The notes below the pieces were generated by a model. That model was not told the DNA's origin, ran no database searches, and saw only the letters and a list, made by a program, of their open reading frames with translations. Shown in pieces: positions 24,444 through 36,405 of a stretch of DNA of 64,000 bases. The stretch is taken from NCBI GenBank assembly GCA_003344405.1, contig NOWV01000006.1:62001-126000 (forward strand). Direction: 5' to 3'. The stretch comes from Trichoplax sp. H2 (lineage: Eukaryota; Placozoa; Uniplacotomia; Trichoplacea). Position 1 is the stretch's first letter. Each line of letters starts with the position of its first letter. Made by a program: the position numbers and the translations under genes.

Positions 24444-27400
24444 ATGGACTCTATCATTGAACAGCAACGGGGATATCATGAAGAATTAGAACGCGTCGAA
24501 GATGCCATGATTAAAGAAAATCTTCGTAAAAAGATATCGGTAAGAACTCTTGATGGAGAGAGAGCCAAAGCTTGCTCAATTACATCATAGGATAAACTTC
24601 AGTAGCAACAACTTGCAACCAATTCACACTTCAATCATGCCTTATCCAGTACATATTGGCTGGTGGTGTATAACCTTGTATACTAAACCACTAGTCATGG
24701 ACATAGTGAGCAATCATACTCAAAGAAAATAATTCATCTATTCTTCATTCACTGCTTGCATTGCACTGGCTAGTGGGAAACTCGACGCCTATTCTCATCA
24801 TCATTTCCTTGACAATATTAGCTTTCATGATTGCTTCATCATCTATACAGTAATAAATAAACGCTTACAATGATGCTAACGAGTGGAGAAATGAAATAAT
24901 ACAAGCATTCCTAACACAATTTCAATCTAATTCTGCCCATATATATATATCAATCACATGAATGATACTAAATTCAGCTTTTTCTTACCCTATAGTATCG
25001 TGATCAAATCAACAGTCAACATTACGTCAAGCAATTACTCGAGGTAGGTTGAAAGCAATCTTGCACTGCATTCAAATCTTAGTATAATATGTTAGCGATA
25101 TTCTACAGCAAGGTAATGCATTGTCAACGCTAGTCTAGTAGCTACCTATCAATAGGCAAGTGTAACTTGCCTCATAAGCGATTCACAACCTCGGTGTAGA
25201 CATACCTCATACTCTACAATACTCCTTCGAGTATTACTGAATGATAGACGATACATCTATTAATCTTACAATTCCGTACTAGCTATAAGCTAGCTCATAT
25301 TATGTTCTTCTTTCTTGCTAATGATTATTCGTCTATGAAAAACGTATCTGCTAGCGTGCTACGGAAATTAGTGAACTATTGGTGGAATCTTATGAAGATG
25401 GAGATGAGTATGTTACTTGCACAATCAATTATAGCTGTTCCCATGAGGAATTTCATCAATCACATTGTTATAATTGCTTATATTCTAAAGGTTACGCAAA
25501 GAAGAAGTACAATCAGTGTCTGGATCCAACGAATTTGCTGAATTTTATCGACGTTATAAATCCTTAAAGGATTACTATGCTCGTTATCCAGCTGACGTAA
25601 GTCAACTCGTGAGACTAAATTATACATCTACATAATTTTCCATCTTCAACAACATACCAATTTCGTTTCAAAATTCAACAATCTTACCTATGAATAGCAA
25701 TTCTTACACTGTATAGTAACTTTGTTATAAATACAGATGTGATAACAATAGTAATCCACACAGAGTAATATCAACACTACTCGTCTTATCAAATATTTCA
25801 AATTGAGATTTTGTAGCTTTTAAATAAATTGAAGTTAATGTAATCTTAGAGTAGCATTCCTATTTATAATAATACTCCACAATAAATCATCAATTCTATA
25901 TAAACAATGATTATAATTTAGATTCAAGAACCTATGCAGTTCGAGTTTCTAAAAATGCAAGAAGCGTTTGAATCTCAATCAGAGGATGTGCAGAGTAAGT
26001 ACTGAATTTAAACTACAAGTACAGTATAGTTCTCTCTGTAGCCTTTGATTCCTAAACCAATATAACATAATAGTAATCTAGTTCATGAAGTAAGTCTTTA
26101 GCAGCTGTTCTTTTAACTATCACAAATCTTAACGGTAAAACCAATAATCTGTTATTAATCTTGACTAATACAGATCTGGTAACTTTTACCGATGAAGAGG
26201 GCTATGGAAAGTACTTGGATCTGCATGAGTGTCATGAAAGATATAATAATCTTAAAGGATTGGAAGTACGGGACTCACTAATTCATAATACTTTCTAATT
26301 TATTATTGTTTCGCAATCTTACTAGTACGACATGGTAAAATTGAAACTGTTCCAACTGTAAATATATTTTGTAATAAGCAATCAACTTATCGCTACTTTC
26401 GTCTATTTTGAACTTAGCATGTGGACTATTTAACTTATATTACAACCTTTGATCAACTATTTGAAGTACCTAAAGAAAAGAAAAACAATGATTATAAGGA
26501 GTAATTATTAACTTGAATCTCGTTGGTAAATCATGGATTACAAACATCAATTTATTAATCGCATTAATTCCTCCAGTTATCTAGATTCATTACTCAAGTA
26601 CTTATTTTCATACCTTGAGCGTATCAAGCCTTTACTTGATCTAGATAAGGTATTATCAACGTTATATCATAAAGTGAATACCAGCTTGCACGATATCACA
26701 TACATCAGCCTAGTAGTCCTGTTATGTGCGATCCATTTGCGATTATTACGTAAATACAAGTAACTGATTAATTATAATGCGTTTCATTAGGAATATGACA
26801 CTGCTAAAGAAGATTTCGAAAATAAATGGTCACTGGGCACATTCCCCGGTTGGCCGGTTAGTAACTTTGTGTTAACCATGCAATGAAAAATGTTATTTTT
26901 ATATTGAATTGTGGAATAAAAGTGTTACAAATTATCTGGATATTAGAAAGATGCGGGTAGTGCCCTTTCGCGAACTGGAGCTGCCCTTGATTTATCAGCG
27001 TTTTCTTCATCTGAGGTATAGTATTATGTCTATTTAATACCTAAGTTCGACAGGAAACTATGTAACATTTGACTTAACTGATTCAATTAGGAACTGATGT
27101 CCCTTGGATTAGATAGATTAAAATCGGCGCTTATGGCCTTGGGATTAAAATGCGGAGGGTTAGTTGAAAGATTCCTTGATGTGTTTTAGTGATGTATGTA
27201 TTTTAAATCGGTTAATATTGTTTTAAAATAGTACTTTGGAGGAGAGAGCTAAGCGTCTTTTTAGTACCAAAGGTGAGTAACAAGAGTGCGAGCTTCTATT
27301 TCAGTCAAGATATACATACTGTACTTATAACGATAAATGGATGTCTTTTTAGGCAAAACTTTAGATCAGATAGATTCGTCTCTGTTTACTAAAACGAAAA

Positions 27401-28711
27401 CAGGAAAAGGGCACCAGTAAGATTAAAATTTATAATTAAAGGACCCTTTGCATTAACACAGCATTATCATACTAATCTAATTATCTTACTGTAGAGAGGG
27501 AAGCGATCGTAATAAGGAAATCGCTGGTTTAGAAGCTCAAATTTATCACACCTCTGAATTACTAGGAGTAGGCATCCTACCAATTTGACCTATCGTATAT
27601 AGATGTAATAGCTAAATTTATTTAAATTGAATTGATTTCTCTTATACTTTTACTTGCATACTAGACACAGAGGTCTCAAACGCGAGAAAATATAGAACGT
27701 AAATTGGCACGTACTGCGGAAGAGTTAGAGGTACGTGGTGGTAACTGTTTTATAGCCAGTTGTTATTTTGCTTGAAAGGAAATGAAATCCGATTATAACG
27801 TACGTACGGTATTATATAAACGAATGTTAGGAAGAAGAAGAGGTGGAACAATATAGTGAGTCGGAATCTGATGATGATGGTGAAGAAGGTGTATTGTATA
27901 ATCCTAAGAATCTACCCTTGGGTTGGGATGGCAAGGTGATCTGCCTATGAGATGCTATGTTACATATCTAACTATTAGTATTTGTTAATTATTTGATATT
28001 ATGTTGTTTAATATCGCCAATATACTTTGCTTCATTTTATACTGTAGCCTATTCCGTACTGGCTTTACAAATTACACGGGCTCAATATTTATTATGACTG
28101 CGAAATTTGTGGAAATTATTCATATAGAGGACCGAAAGCTTTTCAAAGACATTTTGCGGTAATTTTACTCGATAAGATATGGAAATGTCCGAAGGGGAAT
28201 TTTTTTAACCGTTTTATGTTAACTGATAGGAGTGGCGTCATGCTCATGGAATGCGCTGCTTAGGAATACCCAATACTGCTCACTTTGCAAATGTTACCAA
28301 AATTAAAGATGCATTATCACGTATGAAATAGTTGATTGTCATTTCTATCGGGCATGTATAATGCCTCTATTACTTTATGACTGTTTAATTTCATTAACCT
28401 TTATAAGACTATAATTTCCATATGATTCGTTGCCGTTAAAGTAACGCAGTAATTATCGCTTGTTTCGTAGTTTGGGATAAATTGAAAGATTCAAAGACTA
28501 AAGAACGGTTTGATAGCGATGCTGAGGTATTATACGATTCGTACAGTACACGTTGCTTTATCTGCAGCGTTTAAATAGAGACGCTACAATACAACTGTTA
28601 GACCTCGAACTAAAACTCTTGGGTCAACTTTAGGAGGAATTCGAAGACTCATTCGGAAATGTAGTTAATCGCAAAGTGTACGATGATTTACGAAAGCAGG
28701 GCCTTTTGTAA
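24444..28711 (+). CDS. SF3A3: splicing factor 3A subunit 3 (SF3a60)
   Basis: Twenty exons: 24444-24539, 24996-25043, 25355-25407, 25491-25596, 25922-25994, 26174-26265, 26418-26500, 26577-26649, 26791-26856, 26947-27015, 27091-27158, 27232-27272, 27353-27416, 27495-27567, 27665-27730, 27831-27935, 28048-28158, 28230-28320, 28471-28526, 28634-28711. All are GT-AG with consistent phase and give 503 aa; the human protein has 501. SF3A3 is the SF3a core subunit of the U2 snRNP, needed for branch-site recognition. It is collinear with the human protein: N-terminus [14 protein letters not shown], ISGxNEFAEFY-like [54 protein letters not shown] (SAP-like segment), [19 protein letters not shown], then the matrin-type zinc finger [19 protein letters not shown] and [19 protein letters not shown]. 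An in-frame TAG lies just before the ATG. An AATAAA sits at 28742-28747, about 30 bp after the stop. Confidence 0.97.
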
Positions 28712-28741
28712 TAGAAAAAGGAGGTATATAACTGTAGCGAA

Positions 28742-28747
28742 AATAAA
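28742..28747 (+). promoter_or_regulatory. polyadenylation signal AATAAA of SF3A3
   Basis: Canonical hexamer about 30 bp after the SF3A3 stop codon; another AATAAA lies further on near 28808. Choice between them cannot be made from sequence alone. Confidence 0.5.
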
Positions 28748-28785
28748 AACATTTTCTATCTTGTAAATGATTTACGTCCTGGCAG

Positions 28786-29113
28786 ATATATAAAGCCCAT
28801 GTTTACCAAATAAAATCTCCCTTTTTGTTGTTGAAATTGACGTAGCTATTACTGATACCCGTACTACTGTACTAATGTTGTGGTATGCTATCGATTCTTC
28901 TAATGTAGGTCACCTCACAACCTTTATAGGAGTATTAGCTTCATGCAGACCATACTAGAACATTAGAAACCAATTGAAACTAAATATGCGCATGTTTCTT
29001 CTTTTCCATTAATCGAGCGTGTCACAATTGATGAGAAGGGTACCATCCATTTACTTACAAGTGATTTCTCGACCAAAACTAATTTTACCGACTTACTTTG
29101 CGAATATAAATAG
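28786..29113 (+). pseudogene. coding-like remnant downstream of SF3A3
   Basis: Two exon-like pieces share one frame. 28786-28841 follows a good acceptor (ending GGCAG) and reads IYKAHVYQIKSPFLLLKLT, ending in phase 2 at a GT. From 28909 (acceptor ending GTAG) the frame reads PHNLYRSISFMQTILEH, meets a TAG at 28964-28966, and continues 49 codons through IETKYAHVSSFPLIERVTID to a stop at 29113. I do not recognise the protein. It may be a decayed gene, or the last exon of an unresolved gene if the AG at 28965-28966 acts as an acceptor. Confidence 0.35.
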
Positions 29114-32100
29114 CGTACGTCTTTATTATATTATACGATCTTTATTGCCTTATTTCTAATTAGCTTTTCGATCGAACGTTATCATGTCACTGAACTGTTG
29201 TAAATGATGTGAATGCTAGTACTATAATGCTAGAATTGACAACTTTATAAGTTTCCCACATTATGGCCCTGCCCTGCAGGACATCTTTTTTACATTGTAT
29301 TGATGATGCGTTGCTATTTCGTGTAATAATGTATTGTATTGTGTTCCAGACGTAACTAACTTTATTAGGATAAATCTTACTGTACATGTAAACTATTAAC
29401 CTATGAACGATAGCCATCGCGGCTCACCGGAACTGTTCTGTTAGGGTAAATATTAGCACGCGCAAAGAAAATGATGTCTGATCAAAAGCTTATTTTAATT
29501 ATTTCGATTATACTGTGGGAATGATCTTTGCATATCAAACTACCGTAGTGCCCTTACAGTACAATAAAAATCCTCTTACAGATAAGATTGTTTTTGGCGC
29601 AAATTTGGCCAAAATTGAAGAAATTTTGTATTTTCGGATGAGGTAAGTTACAGGGATTGACTTGAGTAATTGAATCTCTATAGTTCAGCACAGTATAATA
29701 CAGATAGTTTCCGGTAGTGAAAATGTTGTCATTTCGTAAATTGATAAATTCAATTCTTGACAGTTTTATATATACACCACACATGATATTTGAACTACGG
29801 TATTGTAGTCTTCTGGTGTCACCGATGCTAGCATTTCAAGACAACGCATGAACATGGAGGATAACAATAAAATCTTGAAGTTTTTTTAATGATAAAAATT
29901 ATTAATTTTATCGTTTTATATGTGAATTGCATATCTAAACTTTGATATTGGGCGATATTCAGCCTATGCGTACTACCTGTACCATCGCGAATACCGTAGT
30001 ATTTCTATACTGTCATTCATAGACTTCCTGTATAATTCTTGCATGAGAATTGAACATGCACTCATCTACTCATCTCTTACTCTCTCTTACAGTAGAAAAA
30101 GAACGGGACACCCAACTACTTTAACTGAGTATAACCAATTCTATAGTACAGCAGTAAATAGAAAGTAATACGTCTCATAGTGTATACGTAATCTCTATAA
30201 ATGATGTGAAGATTGGCAAATAAGGGATGAACAGTACTATCCGATTTTCGTACAATTTTGATAGACTTTAATAGTACTTTGGTACTGTTCATACTATGAG
30301 AGTATAAGTTGAAGCTAAGCGATTTTTAATTTATTATACGTATCAATTATTGCCTACTGCTTCGTCGTCATTAAATCATAATAGAAAGTCACTCAAAATT
30401 GGTTGTCCAAGGTCAGTAAGTAGTCACTTTTCTACCTAGTGTAGTCATGGAGAAGACATTTATCCTATCAACAGCCATATCGCAATGCGGTTATTGAATC
30501 AAGTCTATTAAAATCGCGACACCACTATTAAAACGCATAAAAATTGCACGCGTTGTGGATATTACTGTTGATCCAATCGCTCATGCCTTGCATCAACGAA
30601 AGAATATTTTGATATCCTAATATTAATTGATTGCTGTCCACCTTAGCAACTCTCTTTATCATCTGTCTAGATTCAAGTCTATTAAAACGCATAAAAATTG
30701 CACGCGTTGTGGATATTACTGTTGATCCTATCGCTCATGCCTTGCATCAACGAAAGAATATTTTGATATCCTAATATTAATTGATTGCTGTCCATCTTAG
30801 CAACTCTCTTCATCATCTTCTTGAATCATCTGTCTAGATTCAAGTCTATTAAAACGCATAAAAATTACACGCGTTGTGGATATTACTGTTGATCCTATCG
30901 CTCATGCCTTGCATCAACGCAAGAATATTTTGATATCCTAATATTAATTGATTACTGTCCACCTTAGCAACTCTCTTCATTATCTTCTTGAATCATCTGT
31001 CTAGATTCAAGTCTATTAAAACGCATAAAAATTACACGCGTTGTGGATATTACTGTTGATCCAATCGCTCATGCCTTGCATCAACGCAAGAATATTTTGA
31101 TATCCTAATATTAATTGATTACTGTCCACCTTAGCAACTCTCTTCATCTTCTTGAATCATCTGTCTAGATTCAAGTCTATTAAAATCGCGACACCACTAT
31201 TAAAACGAATAAAAATTGCACGCGTTGTGGATATTACTGTTGATCCAATCGCTCATGCCTTGCATCAACGCAAGAATATTTTGATATCCTAATATTAATT
31301 GATTACTGTCCACCTTTGCAACTCTCTTCATCATCTTGAATCATCTGTCTAGACTCTAGACTCACTTTGGGAATGTATTTTACAGTCTTTCCACGTGTGC
31401 TGTACTATGTACTACGGTTGCATAGTGGATCCTGTAGAGTGTCTAATACAGTCCACGGATAGCAGTCTAATTACAGTATAGTATTACAAAGAGCAGAAGA
31501 ATGGAAACTTGGATGCCCTATCTCTATGCTCTACTGTACTTTTCGGCCAAGTTATCACTAGTGTATAGTATGCTATTGCATGTACTGTACGAGACATGAC
31601 AGTCTTATAGTACAATACATTGTAGAAGTGAGTACTATACACTGTAAGGCAACTTTTCTTGGTATCGTAAATGACAGCATACTGAGTAGCTTTGACTAAA
31701 ATTGATGTCACCGGAAGTCAATCATTCGTTACTCAGACTGCGTGGTAGTGACATTATTTTTGATGAGGATGGGTACTAGCCCAGTCTACTGTACTGTACT
31801 GTATGTTACAGACCAAGCAAAGAGAAACGGGTAATGTACTGTATTGCAGAAAATGCAAATGGCCTTTTATGCCAAAACTAGCACGGTGCCTGGACTAAAG
31901 CTAAACGCTAAACCTTTCCCGACCTGCATTCGAACTCGTCCCTAATTGTAAAGCAACACAAGTCACCCTCAGACTTTGTATTACATGAAAAAACACGCTG
32001 CATCGGTTATCTGAAGAAAAATAGAGGAATATTAAAGGAAAGGAAGACGATATGGCTACTACAGCAGACTGGACACTGTATAGTACTGCATAATATACAG

Positions 32101-32329
32101 GTACAGTATCAGCTTTCCCCTCGTCGCTTTGCAAAAAGAGTGTCACTTGTTCTGGACTCAGGGACTACCTAGAGTGCTAAGTCATCCTTACAGGTGACAT
32201 CAGTTTCAATCAACGCCATACACGTCAACCCTAGTCCGCGTACAGTACGTCAATTACAGTGTACAGTGTGTTTACAGAACTGTATACTGTATGGATTGTA
32301 CTGTATGAATCGTGCAGATCGGTAGCAAC
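29114..32329. other. intergenic region between SF3A3 and SRRM1
   Basis: Apart from the five-copy tandem repeat at 30.5-31.35 kb I see no supported gene. 31.4-32.3 kb is rich in TACTGTA/TACAGTA heptamers (for example TACTGTACTGTACTGTA near 31790). The SRRM1 promoter should lie just before 32330 but no TATA-like element stands out. Confidence 0.55.
30499..31351. repeat. five-copy tandem repeat, about 154-177-bp unit
   Basis: TCAAGTCTATTAAAA starts copies at 30499, 30673, 30840, 31017 and 31171, each followed by ACGCGTTGTGGATATTACTG, CTCATGCCTTGCATCAACG and TGATATCCTAATATTAATTG. The copies are nearly identical. Copies 1 and 5 hold about 20 extra bases (ATCGCGACACC region) lying between two CTATTAAAA direct repeats; copies 2-4 lack them. 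Confidence 0.92.
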
Positions 32330-35300
32330 ATGGCGGATGCGGGTTTCTTTCGTGTAAGTATACTACTTCTTGCTTCTATTTCCATTGAATAAGGAGGATA
32401 AATCATAATGTATCTTCAAAATCGATCCATATTGTAGGGCACAAGTACAGAGCAGGATGCTCGTTTTTCAGATAAGGACAAAAAACTCCTTAAAATGATG
32501 AAATTTGCTAATAATCTAAGTGTTAAGGTAAGATGGAAGAGGTGCACAAATTTGTCAACTACTTCTAATTAGTCTATGTCCATGACAACACTTGACGAGC
32601 TACTTTCAACATACAACAGATAGACAGATGTGTTAGTGTATGTAGACATTCATGTATTGCATTTTACTACTTAGAACTGTAAGTTACATGTAATGTTAAT
32701 GTATTAGAATTGGAAACAAATCCAATGCTACTAGTTTTCACTTGCACACTCACTGCATTTTTTTATTCATGGATATTGAATTTGGTGTAGATTGATATGG
32801 AACGCGTTAACTTAGACACGGTGAAACCATGGATTAGCAATAAAGTCTTGGAAATTTTAGGCATCGAAGATGACGTATTTATCGACTATGTTATCAACAT
32901 GTTGGAATCCGAGCGTGTAAATATGTCTAATATTCAATATATAATATAATCGAATACGAGTACGAGCTGAAATCATGTTCATGGAATAGTTTGGCTCAGA
33001 TAGTACAGCACCATGATGGGCAATATTATTAAAAATTAGAAAACAACTAAATTATCATGAAATGATCATAAACTTCTCATACTATGCTATCTATTTTAAA
33101 AATAGATACCATATCTTAATACTACAATATCCTATCGACTTCTACGTTTATCAGTTTCAAAAGTGTTCATTGTTTTACTCAAATTGCTGCATACGTACGC
33201 GTATGTTTAAGGGTTAAAACTACTAATCTGTGGTAATTTAGTATTTATTACTTGTCAACATTTATAGCATCCTGACCCTAAGCGCATGCAGATAAATGTT
33301 ACTCCTTTCTTACAAGCTAAACCTGCTACCAAGTTTATGCAAGAACTATGGAATATGTTAGCATCTGCTCAGGAGAATGTAAGTGGTATTCCTAGTACCA
33401 TGTTAGAGAAAAAGAAAGAAGAAATACGTCTTCGTAAGGTAAAATTGCTATAACACGGTGATTTTCCTTCTTCACTAAATGTAGTACGATACAACAATAA
33501 TTATAGTTGTTTGTTGCCATCGCTATATTATCTCCATACTAGCGGCCTAAGTGTACAGTTTTTGACTACTAACTTGATAAATTAATCGCGAATGAAATAG
33601 TCCTTTCAATTATTGCTTGTCGCTAATGTAAATGAAATGTAATTGCAAATAGGAAGAACAAGACAGAATTGCCGCCAACCTGCAGCGGCATGTTGCAGCA
33701 TCCGATGATCCTGTACCGGATAAAATTGCTTCTAAACGATCCCCAACCAATAGTGAGGTATGAGAAATGAACCTGCAGAAATTTGACGGTATTCAAGTTA
33801 AATTGGTCTATTAATTGATTGCAATATTGCTATTATTTTACATATGCACTTGTAAAAATATTCCCTGCCAATTAGCCATCCAAATCAAGCGCAGGTGAGT
33901 TATTTATCCGATGCTATTCTAAGCTATTGCTGATCACATATAGTGTGAATATAATAACATGTAATCTAGAATACTTCATCATAATTATGAGTGTATAACA
34001 TTTTCCTTTATTTACGCTCCCATTTCTCACAATATCAGGAAGCCACAGTAGTTCCTCTGAAAGGTACTTATGTTAAAAATTTTGTATCATTGAGATCAAT
34101 GCTATTATAGATACATTCTAGCATCTTTATTATAATAATAATATTGACTTCTAATTCCGGCTGCAAAGTGATGATTCTCATTCTGACCACCGTAAAAGTC
34201 ATCGAGACGATCGTCGTCAAAGATCTCGTAGTCCACGTCGTCAGCGATCGCGTAGTAGATCCCGTAGCCCACGTCGTCGTCGTCGTCAGACCAGATCTCG
34301 CAGTCCTCGGATTCAGAAACGTGCATCACGAAGCGTATCGAGTAGTCCCCGTCGTCGACGATCACGAAGTAGATCCACAAGTCCTCGTCGACGCCGATCA
34401 CCTAGCAATCCTATCAGACGTCGACGCCGATCACGTAGTAATTCTGGCAGTCCACGTCGACGCCGATCACCTAGCAATCCTATCAGACGTCGACGCCAAA
34501 CCAGCGGATCCGTTAGTCCACGCCGTCGTAGAAGTAGAACACGTAGTCCACGTAAACGCCGTTCACGGACCAGTTCCATTACTCGACGAAGACGTCGATC
34601 CCGAAGTGAATCGCACGGGAGATCTCGCCGACGTAAATCACGTAGCCCACCTCGTCGACGTAGATCATATAGCCGATCATACAGTCCACCAAGGCGTCCT
34701 ATACGTAGTAGCCCATGGCGACGTCGAAGATCACCAAGTCCTCGCCGACGCCGTTCGAGTAGATCATATAGTCCGCGTAGACGTAATCAACAACGTAATC
34801 CGCGCTGGCGAAGATCACGCAGTAGGTCAAATAGCCCTCGCCGAAGACGGCGTAGTCGATCTCATAGTCCTCGTAAAGGGAGATTTTCTACTAATAAATC
34901 ACGTAGTCCAAGCTCACGAAGCGAATCTGCCGAAGAAATCTCTCGAAGTAAAAAATCTCGCTATGAATCCAGCAGAAGCCGTCGAGTTCGATCAAATAGT
35001 CCAAGTAGAAGACGTTCAAGAAGTGTATCAGATAGTGGTCGTTCCAACAAAAGTAGAGATAGATCCTATAATTCGCCTGATAGAAGACAACGTAGTGGCT
35101 CTGAAAGTTCCTATGCAAAGAGGGCAAAAAACAAGTCTCCTGATAATCGTAGGATAAGAAAATCCAGTGATTCCGTAGACCCTACGCAAGAGAAATCGAA
35201 AAGTAGATCTGTTACACCTGCAAACGATACTGTAAGAGCTAGTAGAGAATCCAGTGAGAAATCAGATGACGCTGAAGTTTCCAATAATACGAGCTTAGAG

Positions 35301-35935
35301 CCGAAGAAGAACGGTAGCGCAACTCACAAAGATAGCGTACCTGAAGGTAGTAGTCAGGCTGAACAGAGGATGGAAGTAGGCGATGAAAATGACGACGTGC
35401 GTAAATAAAACTTTTATCAATAACTAATACAAGTAAAATATGTCATGATTCATGACACTTTTGCATCTATATGTAAGTAATAAAAGATATAAACTATGAC
35501 CGCTATATAGGATGGTAGTCCAGCTCGAAAAGAAGTGGATCGTAGTCAAGGTCATAAAAAGAAGAAAAGTAAAAAGCACAAGAAGCACTCTTCGAAACAT
35601 AAACATAAACATAAATCAAAAAAGCATAAAAAGGAGGAGTTATCTGTAAGTGGCAGCGATTCTCAATAATAACTTTAACGAGAATACGATGCGAATATCT
35701 GCATATCCGTATGTGACCCTTTCTTGTATAACCTAAAGTATTTCTTAATGATGCTGTCCGAATTACAAAGTAGTTACAACATTTGTGGTAAAGTAATTGC
35801 TATTTTAAATACTTTCATTGGTAACTTAAGGTATCACAAGGCACTGACCTTGAAGAGTTGGAAAAAGATCTACGCGAGAAGGCGTTAAGGTCAATGAAAC
35901 GTTCTGGTAGAAACTTAGATAGTAATGATTCCTAG
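32330..35935 (+). CDS. SRRM1: serine/arginine repetitive matrix protein 1 (SRm160)
   Basis: Ten exons: 32330-32353, 32438-32527, 32791-32916, 33268-33438, 33653-33757, 33876-33894, 34039-34063, 34169-35396, 35511-35645, 35831-35935; phases agree, 675 aa. SRRM1 is a splicing coactivator and exon-junction-associated protein of nuclear speckles. The N-terminus MADAGFFRGTSTEQD and the PWI domain (VKPWISNKVLEILGIEDDV, then FMQELWNMLASAQE) match the human protein closely. The large exon encodes a long RS domain of RSRSPRRRR-type repeats, with an internal 69-bp duplication near 34386 and 34455. A lysine/histidine tract (HKKKKSKKHKKHSSKHKHK) and the C-terminal LEELEKDLREKALRSMKR are also conserved. 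Two micro-exons of 19 and 25 nt join the PWI part to the RS part and are the least certain exons. The protein is shorter than human SRRM1 (about 900 aa). Confidence 0.93.
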
Positions 35936-36405
35936 ATTATGTGCATCGAAGTTTACTAAAAATTATGTAATTCATTTTTGATAACACCATCTTGTTTACT
36001 AATTACTTGTTAGTCAAGAATCTGTATAATACAGAATGGCCACATGGTTATTAACGTTGCAATGAAAACATTATGCTGTAAACTGTCTTACTGTACATTA
36101 AATGACATTTGTTGTTCATACATGGCAATCTTTCTTGGTTGCATAAGTTGTAACCTGACCATAGTTTCGTAGCTACATGATGACGTACAGGACGATTCGT
36201 TTAAGGTAGAAGTCAATATGCATGATGCTTTATCAATGACTTTATCAATGATAATACGACTACCCAACTGCCTATCGGTTATTTAAGCAGTTGTTATTCG
36301 TATATTATTACTATATCATCAGCTTGCTTGCAATTTTAATTAAATTGTCTTCTGCATTGATATTATTAATGAATTATAAATACGTTGACACAGTGCTACT
36401 TTCAG

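Noticed and set aside
34144-35157. Open frame of 337 codons in a second frame across the SRRM1 large exon
   Set aside because: It is a by-product of the repetitive CGT/AGT/CCA codons of the RS domain. Its product is a Val/Asp/His-rich low-complexity string, and the SRRM1 frame is supported by splice phases and conserved ends.
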